Below, in pieces: positions 8,202 to 15,777 of a stretch of 33,532 bases of DNA. Source of the DNA: an uncultured Eubacteriales bacterium (lineage in GTDB: Bacteria > Bacillota > Clostridia > Oscillospirales > Acutalibacteraceae); contig OMYD01000012.1 in assembly GCA_900315195.1 (NCBI GenBank), forward strand, positions 1 through 33,532, in the 5' to 3' direction. Both the position numbers and the translations under genes were made by a program. The notes beneath the pieces were generated by a model. It was not told the origin of the DNA. It made no database searches and saw only the letters and a list, made by a program, of their open reading frames with translations. Within the stretch, counting starts at the first letter, position 1. Every line of letters starts with the position of its first letter.

Positions 8202-8969
8202 TTATGACGCGTTTTTAAGCTGCAATCTCAGTCTGTCCGAAATCATCGCAATAAACTCGCTGTTGGTGGGCTTGCCTCTGTCGTTGTGAATGGTGTAGCC
8301 GAAGTACGAGTTCAGCACGTCAATGTCGCCCCTGTCCCACGCAACCTCAATGGCGTGGCGGATAGCGCGTTCAACGCGGCTTGAGGTCGTTTCGTATTTT
8401 TTGGCGACAGACGGGTATAATTGCTTTGTAACAGCATTTATGATTTCGGGGTGCTCAACAGACATAATAATCGAATCGCGCAGATAGTGATAACCCTTGA
8501 TGTGAGCGGGAACGCCGATTTCGTGCAGGATTTCCGTCACTTTAAGCTCAATTCCGAATGCGTCAACGCTTATGGGCATTTTAAGCAGACGGTCGCTTTT
8601 CTTCACCATAAGGCAGACATTCTCGCACAGCTGCTCAATGTCATAGGGCTTGAGAACAAAGTAGCTCGCGCCGCCGTTCATTATCTCGCGCTCAAGCACC
8701 GCGCTGTGAAACGCCGAGAAAACAATGAACATCGGCTGTTTGCAGTTTTGGCGCTGAATGCTGCGCATAACGCCAATAGCGTCAAGTCGCGTCATAAAAG
8801 ATTCCATCAGCACAACGTCGGGCTGCTCCTGCAAAATCCGGCTGCAAAGCTCGTCACCGTCCTTTGAGCAGAAAGCGACGGAAATATTAAATTTTTGAAA
8901 TATTTCAAGGGTTTGTCTGTCAAAATCGGCGGCGTTTTCGGTCATCATCATCTTAATATTATTGTCCAT
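8202..8969 (-). CDS. spo0A: Sporulation master regulator Spo0A with a degenerate receiver site
   Basis: A receiver domain (about residues 4-125) is joined to the Spo0A DNA-binding domain (about 133-255). The DNA-binding half is well conserved: HEIGVPAHIKGYHYLR, the recognition helix region SRVERAIRHAIEVAWDRG, and KPTNSEFIAMISDRLR. In the receiver, the position of B. subtilis Asp56 is Glu56 (DVVLMESFMTRLD, codon GAA), and the acidic pair Asp10-Asp11 aligns with Glu11-Asn12. The Thr switch is Ser (FSAF) and the conserved Lys survives (VLKPYD). The upstream neighbour is spoIVB, the standard order, so this appears to be the orthologue, not a stray paralogue. GGAGA precedes the ATG. Whether it can be phosphorylated is open. 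Confidence 0.95.
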   Translation of the reverse strand: MDNNIKMMMTENAADFDRQTLEIFQKFNISVAFCSKDGDELCSRILQEQPDVVLMESFMTRLDAIGVMRSIQRQNCKQPMFIVFSAFHSAVLEREIMNGGASYFVLKPYDIEQLCENVCLMVKKSDRLLKMPISVDAFGIELKVTEILHEIGVPAHIKGYHYLRDSIIMSVEHPEIINAVTKQLYPSVAKKYETTSSRVERAIRHAIEVAWDRGDIDVLNSYFGYTIHNDRGKPTNSEFIAMISDRLRLQLKNAS

Positions 8970-9005
8970 AATTAATCTCCCATCAATATTTTTTATTGTG
9001 AGTAG

Positions 9006-9034
9006 ATTTTACCACAAAATGGCAAACTTGGCAA
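9006..9034 (-). promoter_or_regulatory. Sigma-A type promoter of spo0A
   Basis: Read on the - strand, TTGCCA (9034-9029) and TAAAAT (9011-9006) are separated by 17 bases, in the 148-base gap between spoIVB and spo0A. The predicted start is near 9000, about 30 bases before the spo0A ATG. I saw no clear 0A box (TGTCGAA) in this gap. Confidence 0.6.
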
Positions 9035-9117
9035 TAGTTTCCAAATAATTTTTTCGGAAAATTTTAAATATTTTTTTCAAAAAAATTACAGCTGACAATA
9101 AACCGCAATATATTGTG

Positions 9118-10173
9118 TTAGTCGTGGTTATTCGACGCCATATTTTGAGCTGTTATCGCATATCCCTGATCGGTGTTGTTCAGAAAAACATGGGTCACCG
9201 CTCCCGCAAGCTTACCATCCTGAACAATGGGACTGCCGCTCATGCCCTGCACGATTCCGCCGCATTCGTCAAGCAGCTTCTCATCTGTAACTTTTATTAC
9301 AAAGTTTTCATTTGAATCGGGATCGGTATTGCGTATTTGGGTTATTTCAATCTCGTAGCAGCCCACACCTTCGTCATTAATTGTAGTATAAAGCTGAGCC
9401 TTGCCCGGTTTTATTTCGCCGTTTTGAGCAAGCTCAAGCGTAACGCCATCGGGCTTTATGCCGCTGTCGATCGTTCCGAACACACCGCAGTCGGTATTCC
9501 TTGTCAGCCTGCCGAGCTTTGTATCGGTAAAATATCCGTTCAGGCTTCCGGCTTTGCCCGCCGAGCTTTTTGTCACCGAGCCGATATCCGCGCGCACGAC
9601 CTCGGCGTTTCCGAGAGGCATTAAGCTGCCTGTATCTTTATCGCAGATACCGTGTCCCAGCGCCGCAAATATGCCCGTGCTTTTGTCGTAATAGGTCACT
9701 GTGCCGATTCCGGCGCAGCTGTCGCGCACCCACGCGCCCAAAAGGTAAACCCCTACGGTATTCTTTTTCGGAATAACCGTTTTGACAAGCTCCTTGCCGC
9801 CGCGCTCAACGTTGAATTTTATCGGATCGCCGCCGCAGCCGAACGTTGCCTGCTGCAGCTCCTCGTTATTTTTTACGGGCGAGCCGTTGACCTTTTTTAT
9901 AATATCGCCTTCCTGAAGTCCGCCGACCTCAGCGGGGCATACATATTTGCCGTTGCTGTAAAAGGCTTCAAGCTCCGTTACAATAATTCCGTCGTTAAAA
10001 AACTTCACGCCGAACGACTGTCCGCCCAAGCTGACGGTTTTCGGAATGTTGTTTTCCGCCGCGGCAAAAAGCGGCGCGCCGTTAAGCAGTACCGCGGCAC
10101 AAAGGGCAACTGCCGCGTTTTTTGTTATGCCTGCAACTTTGACGCCTCGATGCGGTTTTACAAATTTTTTCAA
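9118..10173 (-). CDS. spoIVB: SpoIVB signalling serine protease
   Basis: In Bacillus, SpoIVB is secreted from the forespore and cleaves SpoIVFA, releasing SpoIVFB to process pro-sigma-K. The 351-residue protein has an N-terminal hydrophobic signal/anchor (about 17-38), a PDZ domain (about 58-135, with GLQEGDIIKKVNGSPV), and the protease domain. The catalytic triad is H174 (ALGHGICD), D297 (VTDEKLL) and S312 (GIVQGMSGSP), with the Asp-Ser spacing seen in B. subtilis. It is shorter than the ~425-residue Bacillus protein, mostly at the N terminus. The start is a TTG behind GAAGGTGA. spo0A lies 148 bases downstream on the same strand. Confidence 0.95.
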   Translation of the reverse strand: MKKFVKPHRGVKVAGITKNAAVALCAAVLLNGAPLFAAAENNIPKTVSLGGQSFGVKFFNDGIIVTELEAFYSNGKYVCPAEVGGLQEGDIIKKVNGSPVKNNEELQQATFGCGGDPIKFNVERGGKELVKTVIPKKNTVGVYLLGAWVRDSCAGIGTVTYYDKSTGIFAALGHGICDKDTGSLMPLGNAEVVRADIGSVTKSSAGKAGSLNGYFTDTKLGRLTRNTDCGVFGTIDSGIKPDGVTLELAQNGEIKPGKAQLYTTINDEGVGCYEIEITQIRNTDPDSNENFVIKVTDEKLLDECGGIVQGMSGSPIVQDGKLAGAVTHVFLNNTDQGYAITAQNMASNNHD

Positions 10174-10342
10174 AAAATCACCTTCTTTCCGTTGCCAATT
10201 CTATTATTTCCGTTTATAATAGTAAAATAGGCATTTAAAATTTATTAATTTAAAAACTGGAAGCAAAGCTTTGTTTTTCTGTGTTTTTTAAAATTAATTC
10301 AATAATTTTTCAAAAAAATCATGATTTTCAATTGAGGTAATT

Positions 10343-12706
10343 ATGGAAGAAAAAGAAAGAGAATTTCGCGGACTGACCTCTGATGAAGTTCTCGAAAGGA
10401 TGGAAAGCGGCAAATCAAACGTTGCCACAACCGTAAAAACAAAATCTATAAAGCGGATTTTTTACGACAACATCTGTACGATGTTCAACTTGATTAACGT
10501 CATATTATTTGTGGCGCTGCTTCTTGTCGGTTCGTACAAGAACATGCTGTTTATCGGTGTTGTCGTATGTAACACGGTTATCGGAATCGTGCAGGAAATC
10601 CGCTCAAAAAAGAGCGTCGACACCCTGACTATTCTCACCGAAAGCAAGCTTGATGTCCTGCGCAACGGCAAAACCGTTCAGCTTTCAAAGGAAGAGCTGG
10701 TAATCGACGATATCATCATTCTTTCAAGAGGCAGCCAGGTGCCTGCCGACTGTATTCTTGTCAAGGGAGGCTGCAAGGCTAACGAAAGCCTGCTTACGGG
10801 CGAGTCCGACCTGATTGAAAAGCTCCCGGGCGACGAATTGCTGTCGGGCAGCTTTATTTCTGCCGGAACCTGCTACTGCCGCGTAAACCGCGTAGGCGCC
10901 GACAGCTATGCCGCCAAAATCAACAACGAGGCTAAGTACATAAAGAAAAACAACTCGCAGATTCTGCATTCCTTTAAGTTTATTATTAACCTTTGCACCG
11001 CTATTATCTTTCCGCTTGGCGCGATGCTGTTTGTCAGCAAGTATTTTATTCATCACGAATCAATTCAGGATACCGTGCTTTCAACGGTAAGCGCCCTTGT
11101 CGGCATGATTCCGGGCGGCATGATTCTGCTTACAAGTACCGTTCTGGCGGTGTCTGTTATCCGCCTTTCGCGCAAAAAGGTGCTTGTAAACGAGATGTAC
11201 TGCATCGAAACCCTCGCGCGTGTTGACGTTATCTGCTTAGATAAAACCGGTACGCTGACAGCGGATTCAATGAACGTCCACAAAATTATTAACCTCAATA
11301 CAAACGACGACAAAATTCAAAAGGCGCTGGCGTCAATCGTAGCCGCAAGCGATGAAATCAACGCCACGCTTCAGGCTGTAAGCGATTACACCCAAGGAGT
11401 CGAGCCCGTTAAGTGCAAAAAGTTTATTCCGTTTTCGTCCGAAACAAAGTGGTCGGGCGGCACCTTTGAGAACGGCAAGACATATATTATGGGCGCGGCT
11501 GAATTTGTTTTTTCTGATAAAGAAAAATATCCCGAGATTTACGATAACATAAACAAGATAAACGAAACCGTAAGAATCCTTGTTCTGGGCTCCTCCGATA
11601 TGGATGTTGACGGCAGCACGCTTCCCGAGGATCTGCATCCGATGGCGCTTATTCTTATTAAGGATAAGCTTCGCGATAACGTCTGCGAAACCGTAAACTA
11701 CTTTAAGGAGCAGGGCGTTACTTTGAAGGTCATTTCGGGCGACAGTGTAAAAACCGTTAAAAATATCGCGATGGATACGGGAATCGAAGGCGCCGGGAAC
11801 GCGGTCGACATGACGACAGTCACCACCGACGAGCAGCTTGTTGAAGCGGCCGAAAGGTGCAACGTATTCGGGCGAGTCACTCCCGCTCAGAAGAAAAAGC
11901 TTGTGCTCGCGCTTAAAGCTCACGGTCATATGGTTGCCATGACGGGCGACGGCGTAAACGATGTTCTCGCCCTAAAGGAGGCTGACTGCTCGGTAGCTAT
12001 GGCGTCGGGCAGCGAGGCGGCAAGAAACGTATCACAGCTTGTGCTTGTAAACAACGACTTTGCCTCAATGCCTCATGTTGTTGCCGAGGGCAGACGGACA
12101 ATCAACAATATCGAGCGCAGCTCATCGCTTTATATTGTAAAAACGATTTACTCAATTCTGCTCTGCGTATTCTTCATGTTTTCAAGCCTTCCGTATCCGT
12201 TCCAGCCGATTCAGCTCTCGCTTGTCGGCTCGCTCACAATCGGCTTTCCGTCGTTTGTGCTCGCGCTTCAGCCGAACAAAAATATCGTCCGCGGAAACTT
12301 TACCTTCAATATTATCGCAAGGGCTTTGCCCGCGGCGATATGCGTCGTATTAAATGTAATAACCACGGCGGCGCTGTGCAGGGCGTTTGATTTCACGGAC
12401 GGCGAGATTTCGACGATTTCGGTTTATGTAACCTCGCTTATCTGCCTTATGATTATCGTCAGGCTTTCAATTCCATTCAATCTTCTCAGAAGCGCTATGC
12501 TTATTGTAAGCGTGGCGGGTCTTATACTGTCGTTTGTGTTCTTCGGATGGTTCTTTATGTTTGTTCCGCTGAGCTTCAACGCAATAATAATGCTCTGCGT
12601 ATCTTCGGCGGCAACAATAGTGCTGTTCAACGTGCTGTACAACATTGCCGACAAGCTGATTGAAAAGGATAAAAACAAACCTTATAAAGTGGGCAAAAAG
12701 AATTAG
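10343..12706 (+). CDS. P-type cation-transporting ATPase (CtpE-like)
   Basis: The 787-residue integral membrane pump has the actuator motif LTGESD (about residues 152-157), the phosphorylation site DKTGTLT with Asp300, and the hinge TGDGVND at 534-540. Membrane helices lie around 45-80, 205-270 and in a C-terminal bundle of about six. No N-terminal metal-binding domain is present. Where calcium pumps have PEGL in helix M4, this protein has PGGM (257-260). That resembles the CtpE-related group of Firmicutes, whose members I recall carrying Ser or Gly there, so the ion cannot be assigned from sequence. GAGGT before the ATG is the ribosome binding site. cca starts one base after its stop. Confidence 0.9.
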   Translation: MEEKEREFRGLTSDEVLERMESGKSNVATTVKTKSIKRIFYDNICTMFNLINVILFVALLLVGSYKNMLFIGVVVCNTVIGIVQEIRSKKSVDTLTILTESKLDVLRNGKTVQLSKEELVIDDIIILSRGSQVPADCILVKGGCKANESLLTGESDLIEKLPGDELLSGSFISAGTCYCRVNRVGADSYAAKINNEAKYIKKNNSQILHSFKFIINLCTAIIFPLGAMLFVSKYFIHHESIQDTVLSTVSALVGMIPGGMILLTSTVLAVSVIRLSRKKVLVNEMYCIETLARVDVICLDKTGTLTADSMNVHKIINLNTNDDKIQKALASIVAASDEINATLQAVSDYTQGVEPVKCKKFIPFSSETKWSGGTFENGKTYIMGAAEFVFSDKEKYPEIYDNINKINETVRILVLGSSDMDVDGSTLPEDLHPMALILIKDKLRDNVCETVNYFKEQGVTLKVISGDSVKTVKNIAMDTGIEGAGNAVDMTTVTTDEQLVEAAERCNVFGRVTPAQKKKLVLALKAHGHMVAMTGDGVNDVLALKEADCSVAMASGSEAARNVSQLVLVNNDFASMPHVVAEGRRTINNIERSSSLYIVKTIYSILLCVFFMFSSLPYPFQPIQLSLVGSLTIGFPSFVLALQPNKNIVRGNFTFNIIARALPAAICVVLNVITTAALCRAFDFTDGEISTISVYVTSLICLMIIVRLSIPFNLLRSAMLIVSVAGLILSFVFFGWFFMFVPLSFNAIIMLCVSSAATIVLFNVLYNIADKLIEKDKNKPYKVGKKN

Positions 12707-12707
12707 T

Positions 12708-14045
12708 ATGAAAATCAACATTCCCCAAAACGCGAAAACCGTTATTAACGAACTGAATAACAGCGGCTTTGAGGCATATGTGGTCGGCGGCTGTGTGCGC
12801 AACGCTATGATGGGCGTTGAGCCTCACGACTGGGACATCTGCACAAGCGCTAAACCGTCTGAGATGGAGCGTGTGTTCAAGGTTTACGAAACGCATGATT
12901 TCGGCTTAAAGCACGGCACGCTGACCGTCATGTCGGGCGGCGAGGCGTTTGAGGTTACGACCTACCGAATTGACGGCGCTTATTCAGACAACCGCCACCC
13001 CGAGCAGGTGACCTTTACCGATGATTTGACGCTCGATTTATCCCGGCGCGACTTTACCTGCAACGCTATGGCGTATAATGATAAAGACGGCGTTATAGAC
13101 CCCTTTGGCGGCGAAGATGATTTGCGCAATAATCTCTTGCGCTGTGTAGGCGACCCCGATAAACGCTTTAACGAGGACGCTCTCAGAATACTGCGCGGGC
13201 TCAGGTTCGCTTCCGTCTGCGGCTTTGATATCGAAAAAAGCACGGCACAGTCGATTTACAAAAACGCCGCTCTGCTGAATAATATCGCCAATGAGAGGAT
13301 CCGCTCGGAGCTTTCTGGGCTGCTCAGGGGAGAGGCGGTCTGCAAGATTCTTACTGAGTTCAGGGATGTAATAGCGGTTTTTATCCCCGAGCTTGCGCAG
13401 ACCTTCGATTTTCCTCAGCATACAAAGCACCATGTTTATGACGTCTGGCAGCACATTGTCCATTCAATTGCCGCAGTTGAACAAAACGATGTTTTGCGCA
13501 TGACAATGCTGCTTCACGATTCAGGCAAGCCGCAAGCCTGTACAACGGACGAAAACGGCTGCAGCCACTTTAAGGGACACCAGCAGATAAGCGCGGAGCT
13601 TGCGGAGGGTATTTTAAAGCGGCTGAGGTTTCCGAACGATTTTTCCGAAACCTGCATGAAGCTTATCCTGTGGCACGACGTGCGCTACAGCGGCTCAAAA
13701 AAGCAGATAAAGCGGCTGCTGCAAAAGCTTGGTGAGGAAAACACGCGCTTTCTGTTTAAGGTTCAGCGTGCCGACACCGCAGCTCAGTCGGAGTATCTGA
13801 GAACGGAAAAGTTCGCGTCAATTGGCTTAGCCGAGCGGCAGGCGGAGGAAATTCTGGCAGAGAATCAGTGCTTCGATTTAAAAAGCCTTAAAGTAAACGG
13901 TTCCGATATAAAAGCCCTTGGAGTTAAAGAGGGCAGAGCAATAGGCGAGCTGCTCAACAAACTGCTCGACGATGTAATTGAAGAGAGAGTTGAAAACAAT
14001 AAACCTGAATTATTAAAGAGAGCAAAAGAATATATTTCTTTATAA
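12708..14045 (+). CDS. cca: CCA tRNA nucleotidyltransferase (class II) with HD domain
   Basis: It adds or repairs the 3' CCA end of tRNAs. The class II head has GGCVRNAMMG and the metal-binding DWDIC (DxD) near residues 24-42, followed by RRDFTCNAMAY and the conserved LRILRGLRFAS segment. A C-terminal HD domain carries HHVYDVWQHIVHS and LLHDSGKP. I chose the ATG at 12708, one base after the ATPase stop, giving 445 residues; the upstream ATG at 12660 would overlap the ATPase by 47 bases, lacks a ribosome binding site and adds a basic tail not seen in the family. Translation is probably coupled to the ATPase gene. Confidence 0.93.
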   Translation: MKINIPQNAKTVINELNNSGFEAYVVGGCVRNAMMGVEPHDWDICTSAKPSEMERVFKVYETHDFGLKHGTLTVMSGGEAFEVTTYRIDGAYSDNRHPEQVTFTDDLTLDLSRRDFTCNAMAYNDKDGVIDPFGGEDDLRNNLLRCVGDPDKRFNEDALRILRGLRFASVCGFDIEKSTAQSIYKNAALLNNIANERIRSELSGLLRGEAVCKILTEFRDVIAVFIPELAQTFDFPQHTKHHVYDVWQHIVHSIAAVEQNDVLRMTMLLHDSGKPQACTTDENGCSHFKGHQQISAELAEGILKRLRFPNDFSETCMKLILWHDVRYSGSKKQIKRLLQKLGEENTRFLFKVQRADTAAQSEYLRTEKFASIGLAERQAEEILAENQCFDLKSLKVNGSDIKALGVKEGRAIGELLNKLLDDVIEERVENNKPELLKRAKEYISL

Positions 14046-14046
14046 G

Positions 14047-14081
14047 AAAAAGCGGAGCCGATTATTTCAGCTCCGTTTTTG
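14047..14081. terminator. Bidirectional terminator between cca and malic enzyme gene
   Basis: Stem CGGAGC (14053-14058) with GCTCCG (14070-14075), extended by A-run and T-run arms (14047-14052 with 14076-14081). It sits between two convergent genes and has a T-tract on both strands. Confidence 0.8.
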
Positions 14082-14100
14082 ATATATTTTCTGTTTATTA

Positions 14101-15273
14101 TCAGATTCTCGCTACGCCTGATTCAATAGCAGCCTTTTTAACAGCCTCGGCTACAGCCTTGCCTACTCTGGGGTCAAAGGCGTGGGGGAGGATGTAGTCG
14201 GCGTTAAGCTCGCTGTCGTCAATTATTGAAGCGAGAGCATATGAGGCGGCGATTTTCATTTCCTCGTTGATGTCGCTCGCGCGGCAGTCAAGAGCGCCGC
14301 GGAAGATTCCGGGGAATGCCAGAACGTTGTTTATCTGGTTGGGGAAGTCGCTTCTGCCCGTTCCCACAACAGCCGCGCCCGCCTTTTTGGCGAGGTTGGG
14401 CATGATTTCGGGAGTGGGGTTAGCCATGGCAAAAATTATAGCGTCCTTGTTCATGGACTTAACCATTTCCTCGCTGACGCAGCCGGCAGCCGAGATTCCG
14501 AGAAATACGTCGGCGCCCTTCATAGCGTCGGCAAGTTTTCCTGTTTTGTGCTCAAGGTTGGTTATTTCAGCCATCTCGCGCTTAACGGCGTTGAGCCTTT
14601 CGTCGCCCTTGCAGATAATTCCCTTGCTGTCGCACATGGTGATGTACTTGACGCCCATGTTCATAAGGTGCTTGGCAATAGCGATGCCGGCGGCTCCCGC
14701 GCCGTTCATAACGACCTTGATTTCGTCGATCTTTTTGCCAGTGATTTTAAGCGCGTTAAGCAGTCCTGCCGCAACGATAATCGCGGTGCCGTGCTGGTCG
14801 TCGTGGAAAATCGGAATATCGCATTTTTCTTTAAGTTTTCTTTCGATTTCAAAGCAGCGGGGCGCTGAAATGTCCTCGAGGTTAATGCCGCCGAAGCTGC
14901 CGCTTATCAGGTAAACGGTGTTTACAATTTCGTCTACGTCCTTGCTCTTAACGCAGAGCGGAAAAGCATCAACGTCGCCGAACGCCTTAAACAGCGCGCA
15001 TTTTCCCTCCATAACGGGCATGCCTGCCTCGGGGCCAATATCGCCCAAACCGAGAACGGCGGTGCCGTCGGTGATTACCGCGACAAGATTGTTTCTTCTT
15101 GTAAGCTCATAGCTTTTGTTGATGTCCTTCTGAACCTCAAGGCAGGGCTCCGCGACGCCGGGGGTGTAGGCGAGCGCAAGGTCCTCCGAGGAATTGATGG
15201 GAACGCGCGAGATAACCTCGATCTTACCGTTCCAGTCGTAATGCAGTTTTAATGATTCTTCTCTGATGTCCAT
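14101..15273 (-). CDS. NAD(P)-dependent malic enzyme (malate dehydrogenase, decarboxylating)
   Basis: It oxidatively decarboxylates malate to pyruvate, or runs in reverse, in the cytoplasm. At 390 residues it belongs to the short bacterial class without the phosphotransacetylase-like tail. Catalytic Tyr36 lies in YTPGVAEP and the Lys in VMEGKCALFKAF (K91 is the likely residue). The metal/substrate segment HDDQHGTAI and a Rossmann motif GAGAAGIAIA follow. The ORF starts at an ATG behind a strong AAAGGAG. Its own promoter is divergent from that of rnpB, and a shared terminator separates it from cca. Confidence 0.95.
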   Translation of the reverse strand: MDIREESLKLHYDWNGKIEVISRVPINSSEDLALAYTPGVAEPCLEVQKDINKSYELTRRNNLVAVITDGTAVLGLGDIGPEAGMPVMEGKCALFKAFGDVDAFPLCVKSKDVDEIVNTVYLISGSFGGINLEDISAPRCFEIERKLKEKCDIPIFHDDQHGTAIIVAAGLLNALKITGKKIDEIKVVMNGAGAAGIAIAKHLMNMGVKYITMCDSKGIICKGDERLNAVKREMAEITNLEHKTGKLADAMKGADVFLGISAAGCVSEEMVKSMNKDAIIFAMANPTPEIMPNLAKKAGAAVVGTGRSDFPNQINNVLAFPGIFRGALDCRASDINEEMKIAASYALASIIDDSELNADYILPHAFDPRVGKAVAEAVKKAAIESGVARI

Positions 15274-15301
15274 AAAATTACTCCTTTCTTAACCATGTAA
15301 C

Positions 15302-15330
15302 ATTATAAATCAAATTGTCGGTTATATCAA
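15302..15330 (-). promoter_or_regulatory. Promoter of the malic enzyme gene
   Basis: On the - strand, TTGATA (15330-15325) and TATAAT (15307-15302) have a 17-base spacer. The malic enzyme ATG lies about 30 bases further on. It is back to back with the rnpB promoter. Confidence 0.7.
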
Positions 15331-15337
15331 GAACTAT

Positions 15338-15366
15338 TTGACTTTTTTAGGTTTTTGTTTTAAAAT
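15338..15366 (+). promoter_or_regulatory. Promoter of rnpB
   Basis: TTGACT (15338-15343) and TAAAAT (15361-15366) are separated by exactly 17 bases, placing the transcription start at the predicted 5' end of the RNase P RNA. Confidence 0.75.
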
Positions 15367-15371
15367 AATCA

Positions 15372-15729
15372 TGCGAGTGCGCCGAACAGCCGCGAGCAGC
15401 GCCCGAAAGGGTCTGTGCGAGGAAAGTCCGGGCTTCACAGAGCGATAATAACGGCTAACGGCCGCCGGGGGCGACCCCAGGGATAGTGCAACAGAAAATA
15501 ACTTCCTGACTGCGCAAGCTGTCGGGTAAAGGTGGAAAGGTGAGGTAAGAGCTCACCGGAGGGCAGGAGACTGCTCTGCCGTGTAAACCCTATTTGAAGC
15601 AACACCGTGGAAGGACATTACGCGCTTGCTCGGCGCGTCCTGTGGAGGTGGCATTGAGCGGCTCGGGCAACCGACCGCCAAGATAGATGGCTGTTCAAGA
15701 CAGAACCCGGCTTACAGACGCAGTCGCAA
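15372..15729 (+). ncRNA. rnpB: RNase P RNA, bacterial class A
   Basis: The catalytic RNA of RNase P, which matures tRNA 5' ends. Diagnostic segments are present in order: GAGGAAAGTCCGGGCTTCA near 15419, the GGATAGTGCAACAGAAA segment near 15480, GGGTAAAGGTGGAAAGGTGAG near 15524, and the 3' core ACAGAACCCGGCTTA near 15700. The 5' end (GCGAGTGCG) pairs with the 3' end (CGCAGTCGC). The layout looks like class A, not the class B form of Bacillus, as is usual for Clostridia. It has its own promoter and terminator. Ends are accurate to a few bases. Confidence 0.96.
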
Positions 15730-15732
15730 CAC

Positions 15733-15760
15733 AAAAGCTACGCATTACGCGTAGCTTTTT
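15733..15760. terminator. rnpB terminator
   Basis: An 11-bp stem, AAAAGCTACGC (15733-15743) with GCGTAGCTTTT (15749-15759), around a 5-base loop. T-tracts on both strands let it also stop the convergent oxidoreductase transcript. Confidence 0.85.
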
Positions 15761-15777
15761 ATGCTTTATTTAAAGTG

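Noticed and set aside
8970-9117. Spo0A-binding box in front of spo0A
   Set aside because: No TGTCGAA-like site was found on either strand; only a sigma-A type promoter is visible.
9652-10230. 192-codon open frame opposite spoIVB
   Set aside because: It is a shadow of the conserved SpoIVB coding sequence, and shows no family resemblance.
12660-12707. Earlier start for the CCA-adding enzyme
   Set aside because: It would overlap the ATPase gene by 47 bases, has no ribosome binding site and adds an atypical basic N terminus; ATG 12708 fits the family.
14267-14914. 215-codon open frame opposite the malic enzyme gene
   Set aside because: It is antisense to a well-conserved gene, has no ribosome binding site and its composition is what the reverse of a GC-biased coding frame gives.
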